Below are positions 1-5,920 of a stretch of 32,144 bases of DNA, in pieces. A program made the position numbers and the translations under genes. Source of the DNA: a virus. The notes beneath the pieces are model-generated. The model did no database searches. It saw nothing but the letters and a program-made list of their open reading frames with translations, and was not told where the DNA came from. The stretch covers positions 1 through 32,144 of IMG/VR virus record IMGVR_UViG_3300032282_000107. One strand, given 5' to 3'. Every line of letters starts with the position of its first letter. Within the stretch, counting starts at the first letter, position 1.

Positions 1-44
1 ACGTGTTCATATTGGTATGCGTAAGGTGTATTTATTCCACTCAT
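1..44 (-). CDS. 5' end of the gene after the large terminase, probably the portal (partial)
   Basis: An ATG at 44-42 overlaps the terminase stop codon (41-43) in an ATGA junction, and the frame stays open to the window edge. Only 14 codons are visible (M-S-G-I-N-T-P-Y-A-Y...), too few to recognise a family. The portal normally follows the large terminase in this type of phage, and the portal at the right edge of the window lacks its 5' end. I therefore infer that this is the start of the same gene and that the molecule is circular or circularly permuted. Joining the two ends directly does not keep the frame, so some bases between them are missing. Confidence 0.5.
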   Translation of the reverse strand, partial: MSGINTPYAYQYEH

Positions 45-1381
45 ATTCGATTGCTCCTAGCGGTTTGTTTGTGGATTGCCCACATATCGTTCATTGTGAC
101 TTCGTTTTCGGGGCCAACAATCAACACTTTACTCGGGTCTGGCGGTTTATCTTTCGGTTCTTCCCGCCAACTAATTGCTAACATCCTCATTGCATCTGCG
201 GGGTGACTTGTCCAATCGTGCTTGGGCGTTTGCCTGAAAGCCTTTTTGTCCTCGTCATACTCACGCTGATACTGTCTCAACGCCTCAATCCCATCCGCGC
301 ACTTCTCGGCATCAAACCAACATCTTGGCAATGCCATCCTCACGGCTTGAATACCATCTTGAACGGTCAAACTAGGCACAATTGCTAAGTTGTTAATGCC
401 CAAGTGTGCGGCCATTTGCTCAATTACCGACTTCCCACCGCTTGCCAAAGTCCTAGCTCTCGCATCATGCGGTAAGTAGTGTTTTCCGTAATTGTAGGGT
501 TTTTCTTTGATTTTGGTAACAAATTCTTCAATTGTTCCACCAGAAAGGGCAAAAAAATCAACAATATGGATTTCGCCCGCAATGACTTGATACCACCAAA
601 TGGCCGTGTCATCGGTGTGACCTAAGTCCCAAGCCGTGTGTGTCTTGACCTCAATTTGATTCTCAACCTTGGTTATGCGCCCGTCCTCGCTTACCTTGCG
701 CATCTCCGTGCCCCATATCGCACCAACGATGGCCGCCTCAAAGCTGCACTCATACTCTTGAAGATATTGATCTTCCGCTAGTTGTGCCCGAGCCGCATCT
801 AACTCGGTTTCGGGCAATAACTTTGACTTGCTTGCGGGTAAGGATAGGGAAAACCACTCATTCGGTAGTTTCTTGCTTGTTTCGTAGATGTTCCAAAACT
901 GATTCTTGCCCTTGGGCGTGCCACCAAAGACGCACCACCCTTGTTTATCGGATAGTGCTGGCCTCACCACGTTACCCCACACGCTAGGCTTGAAGTCGCC
1001 ATATTCGTCTAGGTAAAGGCCATCAAAGCCTAATCCACGCATGGCATCGGCATTGTCCGCACCAAATAGCCTGATCTTTGCACCGTTTAGCAGTTCAATG
1101 ATTAAGTCGGCCTCATTGCTTGACTTGGTTATTGGACGTGAAAAGTATTTAAGGTAGTCCCATGCCACGCTCTTGGCTTGGCTTCTATACGGGGCAACAT
1201 ACCCAAACAAGGGCATGGGGCTTTTGCAAGTGATGGCCGCCCTAATAATGTCATTGATGGCCGCCACGGTCTTGCCCGCCCTTCGGTGAGCTACCAAGCA
1301 AGCCCATCTCTCGGTTCTAGCGTGAAACTCCCTAAATTGCTTTCTAGGGCTATACGGTATTTCTATGATTCCGCTTGCCAT
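41..1381 (-). CDS. terL: terminase large subunit
   Basis: This is the packaging motor: an ATPase that pumps DNA into the procapsid plus a nuclease that cuts the concatemer. The ATPase half has a Walker A motif AHRRAGKT at residues 31-38 and a Walker B LYLDEYGD at 122-129 with the catalytic Glu. The C-terminal nuclease half shows the expected spaced acidic residues in TAWDLGHTDD (about 249-258), HDARAR (305-310) and HDWTSHPADAMRM (388-400), consistent with an RNase H-like nuclease. The length (446 residues) is normal for the family. The ATG at 1381 lies inside the end of the small terminase gene, a 19-base overlap that suggests coupled translation. The product should act at the portal vertex. 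The family assignment is secure. Confidence 0.95.
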   Translation of the reverse strand: MASGIIEIPYSPRKQFREFHARTERWACLVAHRRAGKTVAAINDIIRAAITCKSPMPLFGYVAPYRSQAKSVAWDYLKYFSRPITKSSNEADLIIELLNGAKIRLFGADNADAMRGLGFDGLYLDEYGDFKPSVWGNVVRPALSDKQGWCVFGGTPKGKNQFWNIYETSKKLPNEWFSLSLPASKSKLLPETELDAARAQLAEDQYLQEYECSFEAAIVGAIWGTEMRKVSEDGRITKVENQIEVKTHTAWDLGHTDDTAIWWYQVIAGEIHIVDFFALSGGTIEEFVTKIKEKPYNYGKHYLPHDARARTLASGGKSVIEQMAAHLGINNLAIVPSLTVQDGIQAVRMALPRCWFDAEKCADGIEALRQYQREYDEDKKAFRQTPKHDWTSHPADAMRMLAISWREEPKDKPPDPSKVLIVGPENEVTMNDMWAIHKQTARSNRI

Positions 1382-1695
1382 CTGATAACCATTTCAGACC
1401 CATCTGGGCCGCTAAGTTCTACCGCTTGGGTTTCTTTCCATCTAGCCCGTGTTTTTAACCAGAAAATAGCCGCAGCAGTATTGCCTTTTTTTGCCTGTTG
1501 AAACAACGTCTGTCCAATGCTTGCATTGGCATCAATGCGCCCATCGTCCAGTTCTTTCTTGTAATACTTCACAAGCGTATCCGAGCTAATCTCTAGCTTG
1601 GTCGCTATGTCTTCAAAGGTAATGCCAACCGCTGCCAATGTCTTTACTAGCTTCTTGTTTTCAATAGTCGGGGTATATTTTTTGCCTTGCTGCAC
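1363..1695 (-). CDS. terS: terminase small subunit (DNA-binding)
   Basis: A 110-residue protein directly before the large terminase. Residues about 24-45 (GITFEDIATKLEISSDTL...) look like a helix-turn-helix, followed by a helical stretch ending in AIFWLKTRARWKE, a pattern common in small terminases of this group. It should recognise the packaging site and load the large subunit. The start is a GTG (1695-1693), supported by a GGAG ribosome-binding sequence 8 bases upstream. It sits one base after the stop codon of the Mom-like gene. The assignment rests on position and fold-like pattern. Confidence 0.85.
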   Translation of the reverse strand: MQQGKKYTPTIENKKLVKTLAAVGITFEDIATKLEISSDTLVKYYKKELDDGRIDANASIGQTLFQQAKKGNTAAAIFWLKTRARWKETQAVELSGPDGSEMVIRWQAES

Positions 1696-1696
1696 T

Positions 1697-2404
1697 TTAT
1701 ATCTCCGAAAGTTCTTCTGTCAATATGGAGCGTGAAGGTCGGTGACGCACCGCCGCTGTGTCGAGGGAATCGACCATCGCCTGCTTTTCACGCTTAGGGT
1801 AAGGCTTTGCTAACTTTGCAACTTGATTTCTCATTTCATCATCAAGTGGCATTAAATATCTGTGCTTACCTACTGTTTTAATAATTTTACATTCACTAGG
1901 TTTTACAGTCTTGCGTTGTTGACCTTGTTGAATGTTCCATCCTTTTTCGCTAACTTGTCGAGAATGTAACCTTTTTCCCTTATGCCAATATTCAACGCTT
2001 GGTGCTGTATCTCCGCAATATACCCAATTCCCCGCTTGATAGACACCTCCATGATGACCATATTGAGGGTCCGCAAAAGAAACAATCAATTTTAAATTAG
2101 GACTATTCTTTTTTAAAAACATCAAAGCAAATTTTACTATTCTGCTAACAGGGCTTTTGTGCGCAGTCAAAGCAATTCTAGTTAATTCACATCCTTCATC
2201 TTGTTTTAACCCGTAGGGAGTCATTAAATTAGATGACGCACCTCTGCTAAAAACAACTACACCGATAAACTTTCCATCTTCCCAAGCGCCAATCTTTACT
2301 AATGGCGGCACAGGAATTGATTTGCTGTAATGCCACGTTGTGCAAGCGTATTTAGTTGCTTCATGGCTTGCCCAATCAATTTTTAAATTAACTTTGTCTA
2401 GCAT
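1697..2404 (-). CDS. mom: Mom-like DNA modification protein
   Basis: This 235-residue protein resembles the phage Mu Mom family, GNAT-fold enzymes that modify adenines in phage DNA and so protect it from host restriction. Visible signatures are WHYSKSIPVPP (about 24-34), the central LTRIAL (74-79) and the block SFADPQYGHHGGVYQAG (109-125) followed by NWVY, characteristic of the family. A longer frame reaches 2449, but the ATG at 2404 has a GGGAAAG ribosome-binding site 6 bases upstream and a longer start would overlap parB further, so I use 2404. The gene overlaps the ParB-like gene by 17 bases. In Mu, mom is tightly regulated; no equivalent control element is evident here. The exact chemical modification cannot be read from sequence. 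Confidence 0.85.
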   Translation of the reverse strand: MLDKVNLKIDWASHEATKYACTTWHYSKSIPVPPLVKIGAWEDGKFIGVVVFSRGASSNLMTPYGLKQDEGCELTRIALTAHKSPVSRIVKFALMFLKKNSPNLKLIVSFADPQYGHHGGVYQAGNWVYCGDTAPSVEYWHKGKRLHSRQVSEKGWNIQQGQQRKTVKPSECKIIKTVGKHRYLMPLDDEMRNQVAKLAKPYPKREKQAMVDSLDTAAVRHRPSRSILTEELSEI

Positions 2405-2897
2405 CAAATTCTTTCCCGCAATGTGGGCAAGCAATCCATTTAGGGTCAAGTTGATCTAATTTACCTTGCTCATCCTCTGTTGCTGGCTCAAAGTCTGGAC
2501 CGCCATTTATTAAGGTTTGTATTTCAGTAGGGTCAAACCCTAATATGTCCAAGGCAAACCCGTCAGCCAACAAGTCGTTTAACTCAATAGTCAGCATTTC
2601 ATTGTCCCACCCTGCGTTCAGTGCCAGGCGGTTGTCAGCAATGATGTAAGCCTTGCGTTGGGTTTCTGTCAGGTCTTTTAACTCAATTGTGGGGACTACC
2701 TTGTATTTCAGCTTTCGGGCTGCCATTACCCGTCCATGACCCGCAATGATGCCGTTTTCCCCGTCAATCAGGATTGGGTTAGTCCACCCAAACTCTTTAA
2801 TGCTTGCCGCTATTTGAGCAATTTGGTCTTCCGAGTGGGTGCGGCTGTTTTTAACATAAGGAATTAAATCTTCTATCTTGCGTTCAATTATTTGCAT
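2388..2897 (-). CDS. ParB/Srx-domain protein with C-terminal zinc knuckle
   Basis: A 169-residue protein with a ParB N-terminal (ParB/sulfiredoxin) fold: an N-terminal strand plus IPYVKNSRTHS (about 12-22), then PILIDGENGIIAGHGR (41-56) with the GHGR signature, and RKAYIIADNRLAL (81-93). Phage proteins of this type often sit beside, or are fused to, DNA methyltransferases. Here the partner is the Mom-like gene, which overlaps its 3' end. The C-terminus carries CPHCGKEF (157-164), a two-cysteine zinc-ribbon half. ParB domains in other systems bind CTP or act as ATPase or nuclease; which applies here is unknown. A role in guiding or assisting DNA modification is an inference from the neighbourhood. 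Confidence 0.85.
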   Translation of the reverse strand: MQIIERKIEDLIPYVKNSRTHSEDQIAQIAASIKEFGWTNPILIDGENGIIAGHGRVMAARKLKYKVVPTIELKDLTETQRKAYIIADNRLALNAGWDNEMLTIELNDLLADGFALDILGFDPTEIQTLINGGPDFEPATEDEQGKLDQLDPKWIACPHCGKEFDARQS

Positions 2898-2995
2898 TGA
2901 GTCATTGCCTTTTTGGGTGAGGGCGTTGATTTGGTCTTTGCTTATGTGTGCGAGAAAACAGGAAAATTACACACTCGACATCCTCAATTGCCTGT

Positions 2996-3175
2996 TTAAC
3001 CGCCCTCGTTCTTTTTTCTATCCATTGCCTTCATTGCCTCGGCTAGGCGTTTACCCTTATCCGCTTGATTGTAGTCTTTCGCTACGCTTACGGGGATGCC
3101 CATCTTTTTGGCAAACTCGGGGTTATGCGCGGCTGCGGCCATCATTCTTGCTTGTGCGGGTGAATGGCTTGGCAT
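2996..3175 (-). CDS. small conserved phage protein, 59 residues
   Basis: An ATG-started frame (3175-3173) of 59 codons that begins M-P-S-H-S-P-A-Q-A-R and continues MMAAAAHNPEFAKKMGIP, then VAKDYNQADKGK. This sequence type recurs as a small protein of unknown function in many tailed phages (for example forms starting MPMKSKAQ...). It is basic, probably helical, and has no membrane segment. It starts 3 bases after the stop codon of the Dps-like gene and belongs to the leftward operon. Its ribosome-binding site is weak, so translation may depend on the preceding gene. About 100 bases between its stop and the ParB-like gene hold no convincing gene. Confidence 0.7.
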   Translation of the reverse strand: MPSHSPAQARMMAAAAHNPEFAKKMGIPVSVAKDYNQADKGKRLAEAMKAMDRKKNEGG

Positions 3176-3178
3176 GGC

Positions 3179-3550
3179 TTAGTCCAAGAATTTAAGTTTG
3201 TATAGGGTAGAGTCTATGTTCTCTTGAATGTTATCCACAAGCTGATTAAGTTCCGAGTCTTGGGGTAGCTCTTTCCTTATGTCCATCACGAACTTGGATA
3301 GCACTTCAAAATACTTTACGGGATCGTTGTTTGGGGGATGGTACTCATTGGGAAACTTCTTTAGTTGCCCATACTTGCCCATATAAGCCTCGGCATAAGC
3401 ATCCGTTTGCTCTACGATTAGGTCATAGAACGTGCCAAGAGCCATGTGTTTGCTAAAGCTACTAGTTGTCCAGTGCATCAAATGGGCGTTTGTGCCGCAG
3501 TGCAGTAGTGCAAGGACAAAGTTTGACACATAGCCCGAATATTTATCCAT
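3179..3550 (-). CDS. Dps/ferritin-like phage protein (DUF5856-type)
   Basis: A 123-residue helical protein. The stretch from about residue 19 to 53 has the spacing seen in Dps and ferritin-like proteins: H..L.HW, then FS.HMAL, FYDLIVEQTDAYAEAYMG. His, Asp and Glu fall at positions that bind iron in Dps. Proteins of this kind in phages are usually filed under the unknown family DUF5856; I assign it by recall of that pattern. A role in iron or oxidative protection, or in DNA binding during infection, is only inference. The ATG at 3550 has AGGA about 7 bases upstream, just after a strong hairpin and U-run (3561-3601), so expression may differ from the upstream recombination genes. Confidence 0.6.
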   Translation of the reverse strand: MDKYSGYVSNFVLALLHCGTNAHLMHWTTSSFSKHMALGTFYDLIVEQTDAYAEAYMGKYGQLKKFPNEYHPPNNDPVKYFEVLSKFVMDIRKELPQDSELNQLVDNIQENIDSTLYKLKFLD

Positions 3551-3560
3551 GCTTTTTCCT

Positions 3561-3601
3561 AAAAAAAGTGGTGAGATTGCATTTTAGTACAGTCTCACCA
3601 C
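3561..3601 (-). terminator. rho-independent terminator between recombination genes and the parB-mom-terminase block
   Basis: On the minus strand a perfect 9-base stem GTGGTGAGA/TCTCACCAC (3601-3593 with 3576-3568, 16-base loop) is followed at once by seven T residues (3567-3561). The plus strand has no T-run after the stem, so it works leftward only. It lies between the HNH gene (stop at 3617) and the Dps-like gene (start 3550), inside one long same-strand run. It would reduce or switch off read-through toward the terminase, or act as an antitermination target. Confidence 0.75.
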
Positions 3602-3616
3602 AAGGCAACTACAATT

Positions 3617-3937
3617 TTAGTATATAGGAATTGGAACATCTTTGGGCCATTGATTGCTCTCAACCAAATTATTTATGGTTTTTTCATGGGCTTTTTGCCA
3701 CATATCCTTGCGTTCATCCTTGGATAAATGCGCCCCTTGGTCAATCTCGTAGTGGCACTTGAGACAAAGCGCAGCCACTAGGTTGTCATCGGCCTTGATG
3801 CCCCGTCCTTTGCCACCATTCCAATTAGTGTGTGCCGCTTGAACGCCATTGTCCATGCCACAACTTTGACAAGAGAGAGCCGCCACTAGCTTTAGAAGTT
3901 TTTGACTCCTCACATATTGGTGTTTCAGGTATTGCAT
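3617..3937 (-). CDS. HNH-type nuclease, NinG/DUF1364-like
   Basis: A protein of about 106 residues with a zinc-bound HNH-like core: CQSCG (Cys 23 and 26), AAHTNWNGGKGRG (His 36), then DDNLVAALCLKCHYEIDQG (Cys 58 and 61, His 62). The order and spacing match the small phage nuclease families (DUF1364, NinG-like) found in lambda-type nin regions, where they assist recombination. The frame opens further upstream at 3991, but the ATG at 3937 begins just before the conserved core. From 3937 to 3825 it overlaps the zinc-ribbon gene in another frame, by 113 bases. The ribosome-binding site is weak (AAAGA), so coupling to, or frameshifting from, the upstream gene is possible. Confidence 0.75.
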   Translation of the reverse strand: MQYLKHQYVRSQKLLKLVAALSCQSCGMDNGVQAAHTNWNGGKGRGIKADDNLVAALCLKCHYEIDQGAHLSKDERKDMWQKAHEKTINNLVESNQWPKDVPIPIY

Positions 3938-4055
3938 ATTCTTTAGTGTAAAACTTGTGATTGTTGGCACATTGGCGTTTTCGGCTGACAAATTCGGGGT
4001 TTGAACGGGTATCTAAGACTTTAAGTTGATCAGATTCACAAAGGGGACACTTCAT
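3825..4055 (-). CDS. NrdR-like zinc-ribbon protein, overlapping the HNH gene
   Basis: A 76-residue frame whose first 40 residues form a zinc ribbon like that of NrdR regulators: MKCPLC...VLDTRSN...RKRQCANNHKFYTKEY, with Cys 3, Cys 6, Cys 29 and His 33 as likely ligands. The ATP-cone domain of real NrdR is missing, so this is a stand-alone zinc ribbon, probably nucleic-acid binding. The ATG at 4055 overlaps the NinB stop in an ATGA junction, which supports translation. Residues after about 40 run across the N-terminal codons of the HNH gene in a different frame and look like by-product sequence. A genuine overlap or a programmed frameshift that fuses the two domains are both possible. Confidence 0.65.
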   Translation of the reverse strand: MKCPLCESDQLKVLDTRSNPEFVSRKRQCANNHKFYTKEYAIPETPICEESKTSKASGGSLLSKLWHGQWRSSGTH

Positions 4056-4453
4056 GTCTCAATCCCTTTGTCTGCCATCCAGCACAATAGCCATTCAATA
4101 AACTCCGAACCTTCCTCTTTGGTGAACTTGTGGCTTTGAACCCCTAGTTGCACCACCCTTTGTCCATCTAAACTAGGGACAACCCTACCAATCTTGCGCC
4201 CCGTGTCGTTTGCCCAAGCATCGATAAGCAATCTTTTCCAACACTCCGCATCCCAATCCGAACCCACAACCTTCATTTCTTTGGTTATTTTGTCAATCAA
4301 GGCGTGAAACATATCGTTTTGCTCATTGCTTCGGTTAGCTTTTTTGACCTCAAGGCGCAATTGCTTGCCCGCTTGCAAGGTTTCTTTGATCTTTGGCCAC
4401 AAGTCTTTTAGGACGGTGTGGGCTTGTTGGCTATTGTGTAGGGTGAAAATCAT
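4052..4453 (-). CDS. ninB: NinB-like recombination mediator
   Basis: A 133-residue protein matching the NinB (lambda Orf) family: a short N-terminal strand, a basic helix LRLEVKKANRSNEQNDMFHAL, then DWDAECWKRLLIDAW, and a C-terminal KFTKEEGSEFIEWLLCWMADKGI. Lambda Orf binds single-stranded DNA and SSB and helps load annealing proteins, so a partner in the ERF pathway on the other strand is likely. A longer frame begins at 4489, but the ATG at 4453 has TAGGA 8 bases upstream and overlaps the stop of the tiny membrane gene before it. RusA and this gene sit together as in lambdoid nin regions. Confidence 0.85.
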   Translation of the reverse strand: MIFTLHNSQQAHTVLKDLWPKIKETLQAGKQLRLEVKKANRSNEQNDMFHALIDKITKEMKVVGSDWDAECWKRLLIDAWANDTGRKIGRVVPSLDGQRVVQLGVQSHKFTKEEGSEFIEWLLCWMADKGIET

Positions 4454-4539
4454 GGCTTGAATCCTATAAAGTAAGCAACCAATCCCCAATGGACAATGAG
4501 CAAGATAACCAAAATGGTGTAAACGGCTTTATTGCTCAT
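4450..4539 (-). CDS. 29-residue single-span membrane protein
   Basis: A very short frame, MSNKAVYTILVILLIVHWGL then VAYFIGFKP, that is one hydrophobic helix with a basic N-terminus. Both ends are locked to neighbours by ATGA overlaps: its ATG overlaps the RusA stop (4536-4538) and its stop overlaps the NinB start (4453). These two junctions, in a genome that uses the same arrangement throughout, are the main evidence that it is translated. No function is recognisable; a cell-envelope or host-takeover microprotein is a guess. It sits between two cytosolic recombination proteins, which is odd for a membrane protein. Confidence 0.6.
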   Translation of the reverse strand: MSNKAVYTILVILLIVHWGLVAYFIGFKP

Positions 4540-4955
4540 GCTTGCCTCACCATCACTTCAACCTTTGCAACTTCCCCATAAACCTTTGTGGCGTGAATTG
4601 ATGTAATTTGGGAATCGTTGTCAAACACAATTTTGTCCATGCCATCAATTACGCACTTAACCACGTTATCCAAGTCGGGCTTTTTTGTGTGTTTTTCAGA
4701 ACCGCTTAAACAGGCTTCTAAGCGTTTTTTTGAGTAAGACTCGGGAACGGCAAAGGTAACGTAAATAAACGCCTCTAACGCCCCTTTTAATGGCTTTGAG
4801 CCGCCCATTGCCGCCAATGCCATCATCCCAACTTCAAATTCATAGGCTTTTGTCTTTTCGGGTGTGTAAGCAACGGGAAATTTGCCCCTTGTCGAAAACC
4901 TTGGTCTGCCTTTAGCTACTGGCTCACCGTACACTGTGAACATTATTTGAATCAT
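4536..4955 (-). CDS. rusA: RusA-like Holliday junction resolvase
   Basis: A 139-residue protein with the RusA pattern: N-terminal basic GEPVAKGRPRFSTRG (10-24), then KKPDLDNVVKCVIDGMDKIV (91-110) carrying the catalytic Asp pair of DLDN and the following Asp, and FDNDSQI (111-117). RusA dimers cut four-way DNA junctions, here likely to clear branched replication or recombination products before packaging. The ATG at 4955 overlaps the previous stop in an ATGA junction. Alternative start MFTVYG four codons later is possible. The assignment is firm. Confidence 0.92.
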   Translation of the reverse strand: MIQIMFTVYGEPVAKGRPRFSTRGKFPVAYTPEKTKAYEFEVGMMALAAMGGSKPLKGALEAFIYVTFAVPESYSKKRLEACLSGSEKHTKKPDLDNVVKCVIDGMDKIVFDNDSQITSIHATKVYGEVAKVEVMVRQA

Positions 4956-5131
4956 TTTTTGTCTTTCTGTTCGTTCATGCGTTTGCGTAAGTCATCGGCA
5001 GCCGCTTGTCCACGTTTCTTGGCAATGTCCGCTAGGGTCTGTTGCCACCAGTAATGCGCTTCCCCCCGTCCTTCCTCTAGCGCTTTCTTTTTGAACCGCC
5101 TGATCCACTCCATTGCTTCCGTTTGTTTCAT
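4952..5131 (-). CDS. small conserved phage protein, 59 residues
   Basis: A charged, helical protein starting M-K-Q-T-E-A-M-E-W-I-R-R-F and continuing KKALEEGRGEAHYWWQQTL, ending in DLRKRMNEQKDKK. The MEWIRR...WW pattern is one I associate with a small phage family of unknown function next to RusA and replication genes. The frame opens upstream to 5221, but the ATG at 5131 has GGGAG close by and starts at the conserved part. Its first 140 bases overlap the preceding gene in another frame. The stop overlaps the RusA start (ATGA). Confidence 0.65.
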   Translation of the reverse strand: MKQTEAMEWIRRFKKKALEEGRGEAHYWWQQTLADIAKKRGQAAADDLRKRMNEQKDKK

Positions 5132-5231
5132 AATCTCCCGTAAGTTCAAGCGCTCTTGTGATGACAAAATGGCTAAATTGTTGGCCTTCTCTGACACGAT
5201 TAAGGATTGCCGTTGCTTCATGGTGTGTCAT
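4992..5231 (-). CDS. small phage protein (MTHHEA... type) with an extended overlapping tail
   Basis: The start ATG at 5231 overlaps the stop of the replication gene (ATGA). The first 35 residues, MTHHEATAILNRVREGQQFS then HFVITRALELTGDY, resemble short phage proteins of about 35-40 residues that normally stop at this point. Here the frame continues 44 more codons through the next gene in a different frame, and that tail (Gly, Thr and Ser rich) looks like translated noise. A small deletion at the GGAGATTATGA junction could have removed an ancestral stop. Function unknown. Confidence 0.55.
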   Translation of the reverse strand: MTHHEATAILNRVREGQQFSHFVITRALELTGDYETNGSNGVDQAVQKESARGRTGGSALLVATDPSGHCQETWTSGCR

Positions 5232-5920
5232 GCCTTTTTCCTTAGTTGAGCCATTCTTTCTAAATCCGCAAGGTTTGGTGGTCTTGTTATGCGTTCATCG
5301 GCTTTGATTTTTTCAAGTGCGGGGTCGGGCTCATTTTTGCTTGGAATTGTGAGCCTTACAACGTCATAAGGGTTTTGTTTTGGTGCATTGGTGCTTCTCA
5401 CCCAATTGCGCCATGTTGCAAACCAATCTAGCTTTGTGCCTTTAGGTTGCGAAACCCAATAATCTTTAAATTGGTCAAAGGTTTTGACGGGGTTAAGTTC
5501 TGGCCTTGTCTGTTGGCAGAACTGCTCCCATTCCAATGGAAAACTAAAATCAATGGCGAGGCGTTTGCCGAGCGATTTCTTCTCTTTCTTTGTCTCTGTC
5601 TCTCTCTCTGTCTCTAGTAGATCAACTTGATATCCATCTGATATCAAGCCGATATCATCTTGTTCCAACCAATGAGACAACTTAATAACAATTTCTTTGG
5701 TTTTAATTTCTGTCAATCTAAGACGAAATGCAAGAGTTTTGGTGTCGGGGATGCGCCCATCATTCTCACTAGCGATTAACCAAAGCATAACCAACACTTT
5801 GGCGGCCAAAGGGTCTAATTCATGCCATTCAAGGTCGTCAAGGATGTCACGGTATAACTTCACCCAAGGAGGCCGCCTATCCTTGAAATGCTGAAACTTT
5901 GTCCAGTTTTTAATTTTCAT
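5228..5920 (-). CDS. phage replication initiation protein (lambda O / DnaT-like)
   Basis: A 230-residue protein in the position of a replication initiator. The N-terminal part (about 1-100), opening MKIKNWTKFQHFKDRRPPWV, is a winged-helix-like DNA-binding domain typical of phage replisome organisers. A Glu/Thr/Lys-rich linker (103-115) follows. The C-terminal segment FDQFKDYWVSQPKGTKLDW (148-166), with FATWRNWVR, resembles the DnaT/primosomal C-terminal motif that contacts the host helicase loader. No helicase or polymerase is encoded nearby, so host replisome recruitment is expected. The start is fixed by the conserved N-terminus; it lacks a good ribosome-binding site and lies 3 bases after a hairpin, so the structured leader (5921-6045) probably controls it. 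GATATC repeats inside the gene may be the origin. Confidence 0.75.
   Translation of the reverse strand: MKIKNWTKFQHFKDRRPPWVKLYRDILDDLEWHELDPLAAKVLVMLWLIASENDGRIPDTKTLAFRLRLTEIKTKEIVIKLSHWLEQDDIGLISDGYQVDLLETERETETKKEKKSLGKRLAIDFSFPLEWEQFCQQTRPELNPVKTFDQFKDYWVSQPKGTKLDWFATWRNWVRSTNAPKQNPYDVVRLTIPSKNEPDPALEKIKADERITRPPNLADLERMAQLRKKA
5629..5656. repeat. three GATATC repeats at 11-base spacing, possible origin iterons
   Basis: GATATC occurs at 5629, 5640 and 5651, exactly 11 bases apart, so all three sit on one face of the helix. They lie in the middle of the replication gene, next to a CT/GA-rich tract (5589-5615). Lambda-type origins use iterons inside the O gene, which makes this a candidate initiator-binding site. 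Each repeat is itself a palindrome. Chance cannot be excluded with only three short copies. Confidence 0.35.

Noticed and set aside
2898-2995. Possible frame between the 59-residue gene and the ParB-like gene (KQAIEDVECV...)
   Set aside because: No ATG, GTG or TTG with a ribosome-binding site; I see only spacer in these 98 bases.
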